Shown piece after piece: positions 8,175-16,834 of a DNA stretch of 33,226 nt. The stretch lies in contig NZ_JAAUWV010000049.1 of the NCBI RefSeq assembly GCF_014694405.1, positions 1 through 33,226 of the forward strand, in the 5' to 3' direction. The notes beneath the pieces were generated by a model. That model was given only the letters and a program-made list of their open reading frames with translations. It was not told the origin of the DNA and did not search any database. How positions within the stretch are numbered: the first letter of the stretch is position 1; the number at the start of each line of letters is the position of its first letter. A program made the translations under genes and the position numbers. The DNA is from Pseudoalteromonas sp. S16_S37 (GTDB lineage: Bacteria; Pseudomonadota; Gammaproteobacteria; Enterobacterales; Alteromonadaceae).

Positions 8175-8408
8175 CTAATGAATTAAGTTGGTAAGTTTCT
8201 CATCAGACATGCTCAAAATAACCTGCATCATATAGTCTTGAATCGCTTCTCTTTCATCATCAGATACACCTTTCAACACAGCTCGTTTTGAAGCACATTC
8301 GACTCCAAATCGCTCAAAGTCAGTTTGACCAACACAGAAAAATACATTTTCACCATTCAGATCATGTTGAAACGTTACTGGCTCAACTCCAAGCTCAATC
8401 TTTTCCAT
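8175..8408 (-). CDS. Hypothetical protein, 77 aa
   Basis: The frame extends up to TTG 8450, but the ATG at 8408 is preceded by AAAGG at an acceptable distance, and the fourteen residues it excludes are not typical coding sequence, so I take 8408. The product is small, acidic and soluble (MEKIELGVEPVTFQHDLNGE...). Strand-forming residues lead into a helical C-terminus (DDEREAIQDYMMQVILSM). I recognise no family. It lies between the 489-residue protein and the winged-helix gene on the same strand and may be co-transcribed with the former, 268 bases downstream. Confidence 0.5.
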   Translation of the reverse strand: MEKIELGVEPVTFQHDLNGENVFFCVGQTDFERFGVECASKRAVLKGVSDDEREAIQDYMMQVILSMSDEKLTNLIH

Positions 8409-8777
8409 TACAACGGCTACCTTTAAAAACTTAAAAATGATTTTGGCCAAACGACGTTTTGGTAAAAATCTATCTATTTATATTTAAACACTATATTTAA
8501 AGGCATCACCAGCTAAAAGTGATAGATCACGAAGCTTGCAGCTTTGAACTCTGATTTAGACTGAATGTAAAACACCTATCACTGATTTACTAACACGGCA
8601 CCCTCAAGGCTTTGCAAAGAGCGCATTTAAGCCTTCAAGTTGCTTAAATCCGGAAAACTCTGACTTTCACTCATTTGGGGAAGCCAACGGAGAAGCTGTG
8701 TGCTTTATTTTTTGAATTTCAGGCACGACAAAGCCCTGCATCGAGGCAGTTCTGATTTTGCTTTGCGAAAGCTGTAA
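8409..8777. other. Gene-free stretch between two island genes
   Basis: This stretch holds no supported gene. It is AT-rich near 8470-8500 (runs of TATTTA and TATATTTAAA), which could carry the promoter of the 77-residue gene on the minus strand. I see no tandem iterons, no CRISPR-like repeats and no strong terminator. A five-pair hairpin GCTTT/AAAGC lies at about 8760-8772, just after the stop of the winged-helix gene. Confidence 0.35.
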
Positions 8778-9575
8778 TTAAGCTATGGGAATATCGCGGT
8801 AACGCTCGATTGGAGCTGCTTCGCGCTCTTTTTTGGGAATTATCGTTCGGCGCACTTTGGCTTTACTTGCCTTTAATTCACCAAACACAAACTTTGCAAA
8901 ACAATTTACTTGTTCTTTGCTAATTGACAACAAGCCGAGTGGCCGCATGGTTTTAATTAAAGACTTTACCGTCATATACGCCCATCCCAACTTTTTAGAA
9001 AGCTGAGAAATGCTTTGTTGGTAAGTATCGCGTTTATTACGTGTAGATAGTTTGCTGGCTTTGATTTTACTGCTGATCAACGCATGTAGCATCAGCATCT
9101 TGTGTTGATGCCGTGAATCATACCGGCTTTTAGAGTCGAATAAATGTAACTGAAGACCATAGAGGGGGAGTGTATTCGCTGCTTGTTGGCCATGAATGAT
9201 TTGCGTGTAGCTTTGAAGTAGCCGGTAGCCTAGTTGGTGTTTTAAATTAAGCCTCAATGTACGGCTGTAGCCTTTTGTACACTCTTCGAACAACAATGGC
9301 TGTTTTTCTTCATTTTCAGCGTTTAGAAGCTGACTCAGCGCATTTTTTACCGCGTTGATAGAATAGCAAAGGTGTTTTGCGATAGATGAAACGCTGGAGT
9401 TAAATTTTCCGTGTTTAGCGTGATGATAGGCAATATGGCCCAAAACTAATGTCTGGGTATCAGATTTAGTTTCATGCAGCACTTCTAATGAAAAGAAAAC
9501 TTGCTTCTTTTTACCTTGGTTGCACAAGTTTTGCTTTGCACCTGGTGCAAATTTATTTTTTTGGTTGTGACTCAA
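8778..9575 (-). CDS. Winged-helix protein, possible replication initiator of the element
   Basis: The protein (up to 265 residues) has a helix-turn-helix region at about residues 42-85 (LVLGHIAYHHAKHGKF..., SSIAKHLCYSINAVKNALSQL) of the kind found at the N-terminus of phage and plasmid replication initiators. A second such region lies at about 189-212 (SISQLSKKLGWAYMTVKSLI). The C-terminus is strongly basic (KASKAKVRRTIIPKKERE). Two winged-helix units in one basic protein fit a Rep-like origin binder; a transcription regulator is the other option. The frame opens with TTG (9575) and has no clear ribosome-binding site, so the true start may lie further in. It is the island gene closest to the tRNA array. 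Confidence 0.6.
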   Translation of the reverse strand: MSHNQKNKFAPGAKQNLCNQGKKKQVFFSLEVLHETKSDTQTLVLGHIAYHHAKHGKFNSSVSSIAKHLCYSINAVKNALSQLLNAENEEKQPLLFEECTKGYSRTLRLNLKHQLGYRLLQSYTQIIHGQQAANTLPLYGLQLHLFDSKSRYDSRHQHKMLMLHALISSKIKASKLSTRNKRDTYQQSISQLSKKLGWAYMTVKSLIKTMRPLGLLSISKEQVNCFAKFVFGELKASKAKVRRTIIPKKEREAAPIERYRDIPIA

Positions 9576-9654
9576 CTCATTTTCGACAGGAACGTCGTCA
9601 GCAAATTTTTAACTACCTACTAGACACAGGATTACCCTACGGCTAAGATAGCCA

Positions 9655-9739
9655 TATAAACACTTTCGAATGTTTATGAAAGCCGCGTTGGAAACTTAAG
9701 TCGCCAAACTTAATCTGAGTTTCTATATCGCGGTTTTTT
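9655..9739 (+). ncRNA. Candidate structured RNA with terminator-like end
   Basis: On the plus strand, ATAAACA...TGTTTAT forms a first hairpin (about 9656-9677). GCCGCG (9682-9687) then pairs with CGCGG (9729-9733), enclosing a nested stem (GAAACTTAAGT with ACTTAATCTGAGTTTC, part bulged), and is followed directly by six T (9734-9739). This is the form of a small RNA ending in an intrinsic terminator. No plus-strand gene precedes it, and it lies opposite the leader of the winged-helix gene, so an antisense regulator of that gene is conceivable. No promoter is clear and no known RNA family is recognised. Confidence 0.3.
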
Positions 9740-9790
9740 GCTTTCTGGCGTTCGCTAAATCGCCTCCGTCATGCGCGACGAAGTTATAGA

Positions 9791-9825
9791 TTTTGTAGGA
9801 AATGGGTGTTTTTGTAGGAAACGGT
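9791..9825 (+). repeat. Pair of direct repeats next to tRNA-Phe
   Basis: TTTTGTAGGAAAYGG occurs at 9791-9805 and again at 9810-9824, exactly 19 bases apart (about two helical turns). Thirty-odd bases then separate it from the 3' end of the last tRNA-Phe. Spaced direct repeats beside a tRNA fit arm-type binding sites of an integrase or excisionase, but this is inference. Confidence 0.5.
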
Positions 9826-9856
9826 AATTCTAAAATGCGCTGTAAGCGAGAGGGGA

Positions 9857-9932
9857 TGGTGCCCAGAGGCGGAATCGAACCACCGACACGAGGATTTTCA
9901 ATCCTCTGCTCTACCGACTGAGCTATCTGGGC
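9857..9932 (-). tRNA. tRNA-Phe (GAA)
   Basis: The minus strand reads GCCCAGATAGCTCAGTCGGT... with anticodon GAA in TTGAAAA, the T-loop GTTCGATTC and an encoded 3' CCA (9857-9859). All stems pair fully. It is the last tRNA of the array, and the accessory block begins beyond its 3' end, so it is a plausible attachment site for an island. Confidence 0.97.
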
Positions 9933-9982
9933 AAAAATACTTATAAATTCGATTGCTTATGTTTTAATTCCTAGCAAGGAAA

Positions 9983-10058
<76 letters not shown>

Positions 10059-10069
10059 GCACCGAAAAA

Positions 10070-10145
10070 TGGTGCCCAGAGGCGGAATCGAACCACCGAC
10101 ACGAGGATTTTCAATCCTCTGCTCTACCGACTGAGCTATCTGGGC
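10070..10145 (-). tRNA. tRNA-Phe (GAA)
   Basis: This second copy has the same sequence as the tRNA-Phe at 9857-9932, with anticodon GAA and encoded CCA. It lies 11 bases upstream of a tRNA-Thr in the same transcript. Confidence 0.97.
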
Positions 10146-10170
10146 AAATACTATTCCGCATTAAAAACCC

Positions 10171-10224
10171 CACAAGGATTCTCAATGCTATCCCTAATAG
10201 CTCTACTTACTGAGCTATCTAGGC
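10171..10224 (-). pseudogene. Decayed tRNA-Phe remnant
   Basis: The plus strand CACAAGGATTCTCAATG... CTCTACTTACTGAGCTATCTAGGC lines up with the anticodon and D arms and 5' acceptor of the neighbouring tRNA-Phe (ACGAGGATTTTCAATCC... CTACCGACTGAGCTATCTGGGC). The T arm, the 3' acceptor half and CCA are missing, and the anticodon stem is broken. It cannot be a working tRNA. Confidence 0.8.
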
Positions 10225-10262
10225 ATACTAAAATTTGCTTTATTTTTTTCCTAAGCGAGGAA

Positions 10263-10338
<76 letters not shown>

Positions 10339-10349
10339 GCACCTAAAAG

Positions 10350-10425
10350 TGGTGCCCAGAGGCGGAATCGAACCACCGACACGAGGATTTTCAATCCTCT
10401 GCTCTACCGACTGAGCTATCTGGGC
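10350..10425 (-). tRNA. tRNA-Phe (GAA)
   Basis: This is the third tRNA-Phe copy, with the same sequence as the others, and the first intact tRNA after the promoter. Anticodon GAA and the 3' CCA (10350-10352) are encoded. Confidence 0.97.
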
Positions 10426-10450
10426 AAACCTTATTTCGCACTAAAAATCA

Positions 10451-10504
10451 AACTAGGATTTTCAACACACTCCCGAACAACTTTATTTACTTAGCTATCT
10501 GGGC
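10451..10504 (-). pseudogene. Second decayed tRNA-Phe remnant
   Basis: AACTAGGATTTTCAACAC... TTTACTTAGCTATCTGGGC matches the same part of tRNA-Phe as the remnant at 10171-10224, and also matches that remnant. The anticodon stem is broken and the 3' half is lost. It begins right at the expected transcription start of the array, so it now forms the leader of the tRNA transcript. Confidence 0.75.
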
Positions 10505-10513
10505 GTGCGGCGT

Positions 10514-10542
10514 ATTAAAAGGGTTTTGCCCTTTTAAGTCAA
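10514..10542 (-). promoter_or_regulatory. tRNA array promoter
   Basis: On the minus strand, -35 TTGACT (10542-10537), a 17-base spacer and -10 TTTAAT (10519-10514) are followed by a GC-rich discriminator (ACGCCGCACGCCC). An A-rich run lies just upstream of the -35. GC-rich discriminators are typical of stable-RNA promoters under ppGpp control, so stringent regulation is inferred. Confidence 0.7.
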
Positions 10543-10778
10543 CCCTTTTTTTAAAACCAATGTTTGTTTGCACAGATTTCATCCAGAGTGGGCAAAATAA
10601 CGCTTCTTTGCTGGTGTTTTCGCCACACTCTCACCATTTAACATATACTTCTATGTAATAGAGAAATAACGTTTGTCTCTAAAAACGTAGAGAAATTGTC
10701 CGGGTTGAGTGTTAGGATTGGGTTGCTAATCGCTTTACCTCTATTCAACAATGAATAGATAAACTGGAATACACAATA

Positions 10779-13562
10779 ATGCAAAACGCTTCTCGAATTA
10801 AAATATCTGGGTTAACCCCACTGATCATTGCCACCGCACTCCTTACAGGTGCCATTTGTGCCGTTGCCAGTTATTTATTGCCTACTAACAAGCCTACTCC
10901 GCAACTTGATATACAGGCCTCTAAACTCTCGGCACCAGTTGCTAGCTTGATGGTCAAATCCAGTTTTGAAGACGCGAAGAAAATGCTGGCAAGTGTCGAG
11001 TATGTTTCTAGCGATATAGAATTCTTCTTATATAGTATGACAGGCGTCAGTGAGCCCACTCTTATTTATCAATCATCTCAAAATACGGTGAGTGCATTAT
11101 CAAGGCTAGATACTATATACAATGACCATGAAGTAGTAACACACCAACCCCTGCATTTAGATGGACAACTGGTCGGTGAGCTAGTGTTACGCTATCAAAA
11201 AGCAAAACCTTCCGCTTTTGTATGGGTAAGCTATTTAGGTTTTGCTGTTGCCCTTATGCTCGCTATGTTTATGGCATGGTTTAGCAACCGCCGTATCGCC
11301 CGAGATTTAACAAAGCACAATCAACGACTCCAAGATGAGCTTACACGCATTATTAACAATCAAGACTATCGCTCTCATATCAGTGCTGATCTTGGCTTAG
11401 GGCTGGATGATATCGCTAAACTAATTAATCAGTTACTTGATCAAATACTGTCTGTTATTGAGAGTGACCAAGCTGTTCACAAAGAATTGAAACAACTGCA
11501 AACCAGTTTAGAAACTGAAGTACAGGCACGTACACTGGCGCTTGAAAAAGCAACCCTTAACGCCGAACGAGCCAGTGAAGCTAAAACAACCTTTTTGGCA
11601 ACCATGAGCCATGAAATAAGAACGCCTATGAATGGGGTTATCGGCACCATTGATTTACTCAGACAAACGGAATTAGACGGTGCCCAACATCGCCTAAGTA
11701 CCATTATTAGAGATTCAGCCTTTTCGCTACTAGGTATACTTGATGACATTTTAGACTTTTCAAAAATTGAAGCAGGTAAGCTACAAATTGATAGCAGTCC
11801 ATTCTCGGTTGCAGAAACGGTCGAAGAAGTTGCCAGAGTGCTGTCTTCGGTCGCAAAAAAAAGAAAGCTAGATTTACAACTCTCTATCGCACCAGATATT
11901 CCAACCAATTTAGTGGGCGATACTGTCAGGGTTAGACAAGTTTTATATAACCTATGTAGCAATGCGATTAAGTTCACGACCACGGATGAAGATAGGCAAG
12001 GCTATGTAAAAATCTCTGCAGAAGTGGCGCAGAACACATCAGAGCATTACACCTTGCGCTTTACCGTTATTGACAATGGTAAAGGCATGAGCCAAACCCA
12101 ATTGCGCGAGATTTTTAATCCATTTATTCAAGCTGAAGGTACCATTACGCGCGAGTTTGGTGGTACAGGGCTTGGCTTATCCATATGTAAAAGCTTGATA
12201 GAGCTGATGCTAGGCTCAATTCATGTTTCAAGTGATATCGGCATGGGTAGTGAGTTTGTGGTAGAGCTGCCGTTTAGTACCGCAGGTCAGGTTAAATTTG
12301 CCAATAAAGCAGTATTAAACCAAAAAGAAGTGATCATGCTAACCGATAACGTCGATAGACAAAAAACGGTTTCTCGCTACTTATCCTTTATGGGCGCCCG
12401 CGTCACTGTGCTAAGCACTTCGGCTAACGTTGACGAGTACCAATATAAAAACTCCGTCATTTGGGTGCTTGACGGCCTCGACAGCATGGAAAAAGTCAAT
12501 GACCAACTTCGCTCGTTGCTTTATTCATTGGAAAACAACAATCAACAAGTTGTTGTCTTGAGTACTATGGATGATGCTGCCATTAATCATAAAAATATTT
12601 TTTATCTCAATGCGGCACCACTTTGCAAAACCAGTTTTATGACCGCTGTTTTAGTTGCTGCGGGCTTACACAAACCTAAGCAATTAAAGCCAACGCGCAC
12701 ATTAAATAATTATTTAAGCGTAGAGCAAGCCAAAGAGGAGAACAGACTGGTTCTGCTTGTTGAAGACAATATATTGAATCAACAGGTACTTACAGATCAG
12801 CTCCATTTGTTAGGCTACGGTGTAGAAGTCGCTGAAAACGGTGAACAAGGCTTAGAAATTTGGAAAAGCGGCCACTACCCTATCATTTTAACTGACCTAC
12901 ACATGCCTAAAATGTCGGGTTATGACATGGTTAAAGCGATACGTGATATTGCAGAGCAAAGTGAAGATATCAATGCACAGCCTTATATTATCGCCGTCAC
13001 AGCAAATGCGTTAAAAGGAGAAAGAGAGCGGTGCCTAAGCGCAGGTATGAATGACTACATAACGAAACCTGTAGAGCTCAACGTGCTAGAAGACACGTTG
13101 CAAAAATACCTCAAAACACTGCCAAGTGAGCAATCCTCAGATAGTAGCGAACATAAGGACGGTGAGCTGTTCGACGTTGAAGAAAGTAATGAGCAAACTC
13201 AACAAATTCAGCCAATAAACCTAGAAACACTGAGTAAATATGTGAATCATGATGAAGCTAAGCAACGCCGTTTCTTTAGAATGTATTTGGAGCAGAGCAG
13301 CCAACTTACACGTGATATTTACGGCGCAGTGATCTCTTGTGAGCAATCCACAATTATCGAGTCTTGCCATCAACTTAAGTCTATTTCTACAACAATAGGT
13401 GCTGAACAAGTAGCTGAAATTGCGATTGAACTAGAAGCACAGTGTAAAGCACAAACACTGTCTTCTGATGAACTGATTGCATATCGTAATAAACTAGATA
13501 AAGCTTACACACAGGCCACGGAATTTATTCAACAATATCTGCAGTCACCACCTAGCGAGTAA
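10779..13562 (+). CDS. BarA-like hybrid sensor histidine kinase with phosphorelay
   Basis: This 927-residue inner-membrane kinase begins a multistep phosphorelay. It has a membrane segment at about residues 13-35, a periplasmic sensor part to about 145, a second membrane segment at 147-167 and a linker/coiled coil to 265. The HisKA domain carries H278 (SHEIRTP) and the ATPase domain carries N395 (SNAIKF) and GGTGLGL. A receiver-like region at about 505-640 lacks a clear acidic pocket. It is followed by a full receiver with D706 (TDLHMPKMSG) and K763, and a C-terminal HPt domain with H864 (CHQLKS). Length and layout resemble BarA/GacS, but the sensor part is not recognisable as BarA, so no symbol is given. 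The ligand is unknown. Its gene stands alone, opposite the tRNA array. Confidence 0.93.
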   Translation: MQNASRIKISGLTPLIIATALLTGAICAVASYLLPTNKPTPQLDIQASKLSAPVASLMVKSSFEDAKKMLASVEYVSSDIEFFLYSMTGVSEPTLIYQSSQNTVSALSRLDTIYNDHEVVTHQPLHLDGQLVGELVLRYQKAKPSAFVWVSYLGFAVALMLAMFMAWFSNRRIARDLTKHNQRLQDELTRIINNQDYRSHISADLGLGLDDIAKLINQLLDQILSVIESDQAVHKELKQLQTSLETEVQARTLALEKATLNAERASEAKTTFLATMSHEIRTPMNGVIGTIDLLRQTELDGAQHRLSTIIRDSAFSLLGILDDILDFSKIEAGKLQIDSSPFSVAETVEEVARVLSSVAKKRKLDLQLSIAPDIPTNLVGDTVRVRQVLYNLCSNAIKFTTTDEDRQGYVKISAEVAQNTSEHYTLRFTVIDNGKGMSQTQLREIFNPFIQAEGTITREFGGTGLGLSICKSLIELMLGSIHVSSDIGMGSEFVVELPFSTAGQVKFANKAVLNQKEVIMLTDNVDRQKTVSRYLSFMGARVTVLSTSANVDEYQYKNSVIWVLDGLDSMEKVNDQLRSLLYSLENNNQQVVVLSTMDDAAINHKNIFYLNAAPLCKTSFMTAVLVAAGLHKPKQLKPTRTLNNYLSVEQAKEENRLVLLVEDNILNQQVLTDQLHLLGYGVEVAENGEQGLEIWKSGHYPIILTDLHMPKMSGYDMVKAIRDIAEQSEDINAQPYIIAVTANALKGERERCLSAGMNDYITKPVELNVLEDTLQKYLKTLPSEQSSDSSEHKDGELFDVEESNEQTQQIQPINLETLSKYVNHDEAKQRRFFRMYLEQSSQLTRDIYGAVISCEQSTIIESCHQLKSISTTIGAEQVAEIAIELEAQCKAQTLSSDELIAYRNKLDKAYTQATEFIQQYLQSPPSE

Positions 13563-13575
13563 TCACACTTTAATG

Positions 13576-13599
13576 ATAGAGGCGCACTCGCGCCTCTAT
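13576..13599. terminator. Hairpin after the hybrid kinase gene
   Basis: ATAGAGGCGC (13576-13585) pairs with GCGCCTCTAT (13590-13599) around loop ACTC. It lies 14 bases after the kinase stop and before the convergent small gene. There is no clean T run on either side, but the strength and position suggest a transcription barrier. Confidence 0.6.
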
Positions 13600-13615
13600 T
13601 CACATTAACAGCAAA

Positions 13616-13798
13616 CTAGCCTTCATACCACAGCATATACAATAGCTTTATAACGAGTGACACCATAATAAGCGGCAGAATGTACTTACTGTAGCGTTGC
13701 ATCTTATCTAGCCCTAGGCGATGTTGATAACGCTCAAGTAAGGGCACCAAAATAAGTAAAGCAACAATGAGTGAAACCAAAATAACGATGATATTCAT
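13616..13798 (-). CDS. Small two-pass membrane protein, 60 aa
   Basis: The ATG at 13798 follows AAGGAG ten bases upstream. The product has two hydrophobic helices (about residues 3-21 and 40-57) joined by a basic loop (ERYQHRLGLDKMQRYSK), so both ends probably face the periplasm by the positive-inside rule. I recognise no family. It is transcribed in the same direction as oadGAB, 104 bases after the oadB stop, but a strong terminator lies between them, so it likely has its own promoter. It may be a conserved small membrane protein of the group. Confidence 0.65.
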   Translation of the reverse strand: MNIIVILVSLIVALLILVPLLERYQHRLGLDKMQRYSKYILPLIMVSLVIKLLYMLWYEG

Positions 13799-13851
13799 GG
13801 CGCAACTGCTCCTTCATAAGTCATGGCTGTTATACCATGAATTAGAGCAAC

Positions 13852-13876
13852 AAAAAAAGCGCAGCTCTCGCTGCGC
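13852..13876 (-). terminator. Intrinsic terminator of oadGAB
   Basis: On the minus strand, GCGCAGC (13876-13870), loop GAGA and GCTGCGC (13865-13859) are followed by seven T (13858-13852). It is a textbook intrinsic terminator 26 bases after the oadB stop. Confidence 0.92.
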
Positions 13877-13901
13877 AGTCGGTTGGAAGAATAAGCTACA
13901 T

Positions 13902-15032
13902 TTAACCCACTAGCGCTAATAAGATACCGGCGGCCACGGCGCTTCCTAACACCCCCGCAACATTTGGCCCCATTGCATGCATCAATAAAAAATTATGAGG
14001 GTTAGCTTCTAAGCCAACTTTATTCACAACACGCGCAGCCATAGGCACTGCCGATACCCCTGCCGCGCCAACAAGGGGGTTTATAGGGTTACTAGACAGT
14101 CGGTTCATAATTTTTGCCATAAACACCCCTGACGCAGTGCCAATCGAAAAAGCTAATGCCCCTAATACTAGAATGCCCAATGTTTCGACTGTTAAAAATT
14201 GATCTGCGGCTAATTTTGAGCCAACAGCCAACCCCAAAAAAATTGTGGTGATATTAATCAATTCGTTCTGAGCTGTATTGCTCAGCCTATCTACCACACC
14301 ACATTCACGCATCAAGTTACCCAAACAAAACATACCCACTAACGGCGTTGCTGCCGGTAAAAACATGATAGTTAAGCTTAAAACAACCAAAGGAAAAAGT
14401 ATCTTCTCTTTTTTAGAGACTACCCTTAATTGTGGCATTTCAATATTGCGCTCTTGCTCAGATGTGAGTGCTCGCATAATAGGTGGCTGAATAATAGGTA
14501 CTAAGGCCATGTAGGAGTAGGCTGCAACGGCAATCGCACCTAACAGCTCAGGCGCAAGCTTAGAGGCCAAGAAAATAGCCGTTGGACCATCCGCACCGCC
14601 AATAATTGCAATTGCAGAGGCATCTTTTAAAGTAAATTCAAAACCTGGAACATAATTTAAAGCGATTGCACCAAATAATGTCGCAAAAATACCAAACTGG
14701 GCTGCAGCACCTAACAACAACATCCGAGGGTTGGCTATCAATGCGCTAAAGTCTGTCAGCGCACCAACTCCCATAAATATCAATAGCGGAAAAACGCCAC
14801 TATCTATGCCTATGTAATAAACGTAATACAACAAGCCTCCCGGTTCAGCGAGGCCAGCAACAGGAATATTCGTTAAAATCGCGCCAAAACCGATTGGCAC
14901 AAGTAATAAAGGCTCAAACCCTTTTGCTATCGCTAAATACAACAAGCCGCAACCAACAGCCATCATCACCAGTGCTGGTATAGTAAAATTGGCAAGCCCA
15001 GTGGCGTGCCACAAATTTAGTAAACCTTCCAT
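13902..15032 (-). CDS. oadB: Oxaloacetate decarboxylase, sodium-pump beta subunit
   Basis: OadB is the membrane subunit that decarboxylates carboxybiotin and exports sodium ions. The 376 residues hold about nine to eleven membrane helices and the conserved GGADGPTAIF motif (145-154), whose Asp (D148) belongs to the sodium path in this family. A second signature is the C-terminal stretch NPLVGAAGVSAVPMAARV. The length equals that of the shorter OadB members; some have over 420 residues. ATG 15032 follows GGAGG. It is the last gene of oadG-oadA-oadB, with 8 bases between oadA and oadB, and is closed by the terminator at 13852. The pump turns the energy of oxaloacetate decarboxylation into a sodium gradient, common in marine bacteria. 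Confidence 0.96.
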   Translation of the reverse strand: MEGLLNLWHATGLANFTIPALVMMAVGCGLLYLAIAKGFEPLLLVPIGFGAILTNIPVAGLAEPGGLLYYVYYIGIDSGVFPLLIFMGVGALTDFSALIANPRMLLLGAAAQFGIFATLFGAIALNYVPGFEFTLKDASAIAIIGGADGPTAIFLASKLAPELLGAIAVAAYSYMALVPIIQPPIMRALTSEQERNIEMPQLRVVSKKEKILFPLVVLSLTIMFLPAATPLVGMFCLGNLMRECGVVDRLSNTAQNELINITTIFLGLAVGSKLAADQFLTVETLGILVLGALAFSIGTASGVFMAKIMNRLSSNPINPLVGAAGVSAVPMAARVVNKVGLEANPHNFLLMHAMGPNVAGVLGSAVAAGILLALVG

Positions 15033-15040
15033 AGCCCCTC

Positions 15041-16822
15041 CTACGATAACGCTAATATAGCGTCGCCCGTTGCCACCGAGTCACCTTCTTTCACAAGCAC
15101 TTGAGACACATTACCCGAATGTGTAGCGCGTACTTCCGTCTCCATTTTCATCGCTTCCATGATCAACACCACGTCGCCCTTTTCAACTTGATCACCCGCT
15201 TTTACCTTGATTTTGAAAATATTACCGGCAAGTGGTGCATTCATTGTTTCCGAAGAGCTAACCGACGCTGATTGAGGGATTAGTTCACTGTCTTTTACTT
15301 TAACTTCTTGCAACTCACCACCTGCCGCTACAACAACGTCGTATACTTTACCATCAACTCGCACGCTATACCGTTCAGGCGATTTGCCTGATGGCTTCGC
15401 TGGCGCAGTTTGGACTGGTTCTTGTGATGTTTTAACGAGGCTAGGTTTAGGTTCAAATGCATCGGGGTTGTTTCTGTTTTTCAAAAATTTCAAACCAACC
15501 TGAGGGAACAGAGCGTACGTAAGCACATCATCAATTTGTGCCTGTACTAACTCAATGTTTTCTTCTTCTGCAAGTTTAAGCAGCTCGGTTTCAAGACTAT
15601 CCAGCTCTGGTTCAATTAAATCTGCAGGTCTACAGGTAATGGCTTGTGCGCCGTCAAGTACCTTAAGCTGCAATTGAGTGTTCACGGGGGCTGGCGTGGC
15701 TCCATACTCTCCCTTTAGAACACCAGCTGTTTCCTTGGTAATTGTCTTGTAACGCTCTCCTGTAAGTATGTTAAGTACCGCTTGAGTTCCCACAATTTGA
15801 GAAGTCGGCGTCACCAAAGGTAAAAAGCCAAGATCTTCACGCACACTGGGGATCTCTTTTAACACAGCGTCTAACTTATCTTCTGCGCCTTGTTCTTTAA
15901 GCTGGTTTTCCATATTGGTTAACATGCCCCCAGGCACCTGCGCCAATAAAATTCGTCCATCAACCCCTTTAAGACTACCTTCGAAGGCTGCATACTTTTT
16001 GCGTACTTCACGGAAATAACTGGCGATTTCTTCAAGTAACGCTAAATCCAAGCCAGTATCGCGTTCAGTCCCCTCGGTGATTGCCACCATAGTTTCAGTC
16101 GCACTGTGCCCATAGGTCATACTCATGGATGAAATTGCGGTATCTAACATATCAATACCAGCATCAATCGCCTTTTGGTATGTCGCCGTACTAAGACCTG
16201 TTGTTGCGTGGCACTGCATCGCAATTGGTATTGCCACTGTGCTTTTTAAGCCACTGATCAATTGCTCAGCATCATAAGGCTTTAATAAGCCAGCCATATC
16301 TTTGATACAGATTGAATGACAACCCATTTCTTCGAGCTTTTTCGCCTGCTCTAACCACATATCTAAAGTATGAACAGGGCTTACCGTGTAAGAAATTGTC
16401 CCTTGTGCATGCGCCCCCACTTTGATGGCTGCTTTAATCGCAGTCTCTAAGTTACGCATGTCATTCATTGCATCGAAAATGCGGAACACATCTACCCCAT
16501 TTTGGTGGGCACGTTCTACAAATTTTTCTACCACATCATCTGCATAGTGACGATAACCAAGTAAATTTTGACCACGAAGCAACATTTGCTGCTTGGTGTT
16601 GGGCATCGCCTCTTTTAAAGCACGAATACGATACCAAGGGTCTTCACCTAAATAACGAATACATGAATCAAACGTTGCACCACCCCATGACTCTACCGAC
16701 CAATATCCCGCTTTATCTAGTTTTTCCGCAATTGGTAGCATATCTTCTAAGCGCATACGCGTAGCAAGAAGAGATTGGTGTGCGTCTCTGAGCACTAACT
16801 CAGTAAGTTTTAGTTGTGACAT
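15041..16822 (-). CDS. oadA: Oxaloacetate decarboxylase, alpha subunit (carboxyltransferase and biotin carrier)
   Basis: OadA transfers the carboxyl group from oxaloacetate to biotin. The 593 residues begin with the carboxyltransferase TIM-barrel (LVLRDAHQSLLATRM at the start; metal-binding MQCHATTG near residue 200) and the conserved carboxylase domain. A Pro/Lys-rich linker follows at about 475-500, then a C-terminal biotinyl domain with EAMKME, in which K559 carries the biotin. The length is normal for OadA. ATG 16822 has AGGGG upstream. It lies 12 bases after oadG and 8 before oadB in one operon. Pyruvate carboxylase subunit B is related, but the adjoining oadG and oadB settle the assignment. 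Confidence 0.97.
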   Translation of the reverse strand: MSQLKLTELVLRDAHQSLLATRMRLEDMLPIAEKLDKAGYWSVESWGGATFDSCIRYLGEDPWYRIRALKEAMPNTKQQMLLRGQNLLGYRHYADDVVEKFVERAHQNGVDVFRIFDAMNDMRNLETAIKAAIKVGAHAQGTISYTVSPVHTLDMWLEQAKKLEEMGCHSICIKDMAGLLKPYDAEQLISGLKSTVAIPIAMQCHATTGLSTATYQKAIDAGIDMLDTAISSMSMTYGHSATETMVAITEGTERDTGLDLALLEEIASYFREVRKKYAAFEGSLKGVDGRILLAQVPGGMLTNMENQLKEQGAEDKLDAVLKEIPSVREDLGFLPLVTPTSQIVGTQAVLNILTGERYKTITKETAGVLKGEYGATPAPVNTQLQLKVLDGAQAITCRPADLIEPELDSLETELLKLAEEENIELVQAQIDDVLTYALFPQVGLKFLKNRNNPDAFEPKPSLVKTSQEPVQTAPAKPSGKSPERYSVRVDGKVYDVVVAAGGELQEVKVKDSELIPQSASVSSSETMNAPLAGNIFKIKVKAGDQVEKGDVVLIMEAMKMETEVRATHSGNVSQVLVKEGDSVATGDAILALS

Positions 16823-16834
16823 TTTAGACCCCTA

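Noticed and set aside
9857..9932. tRNA-Phe 3' end as a proven island attachment site
   Set aside because: No second copy of the tRNA 3' end was found between 1 and 9850, and the integrase lies 4 kb away, so the site remains possible only.
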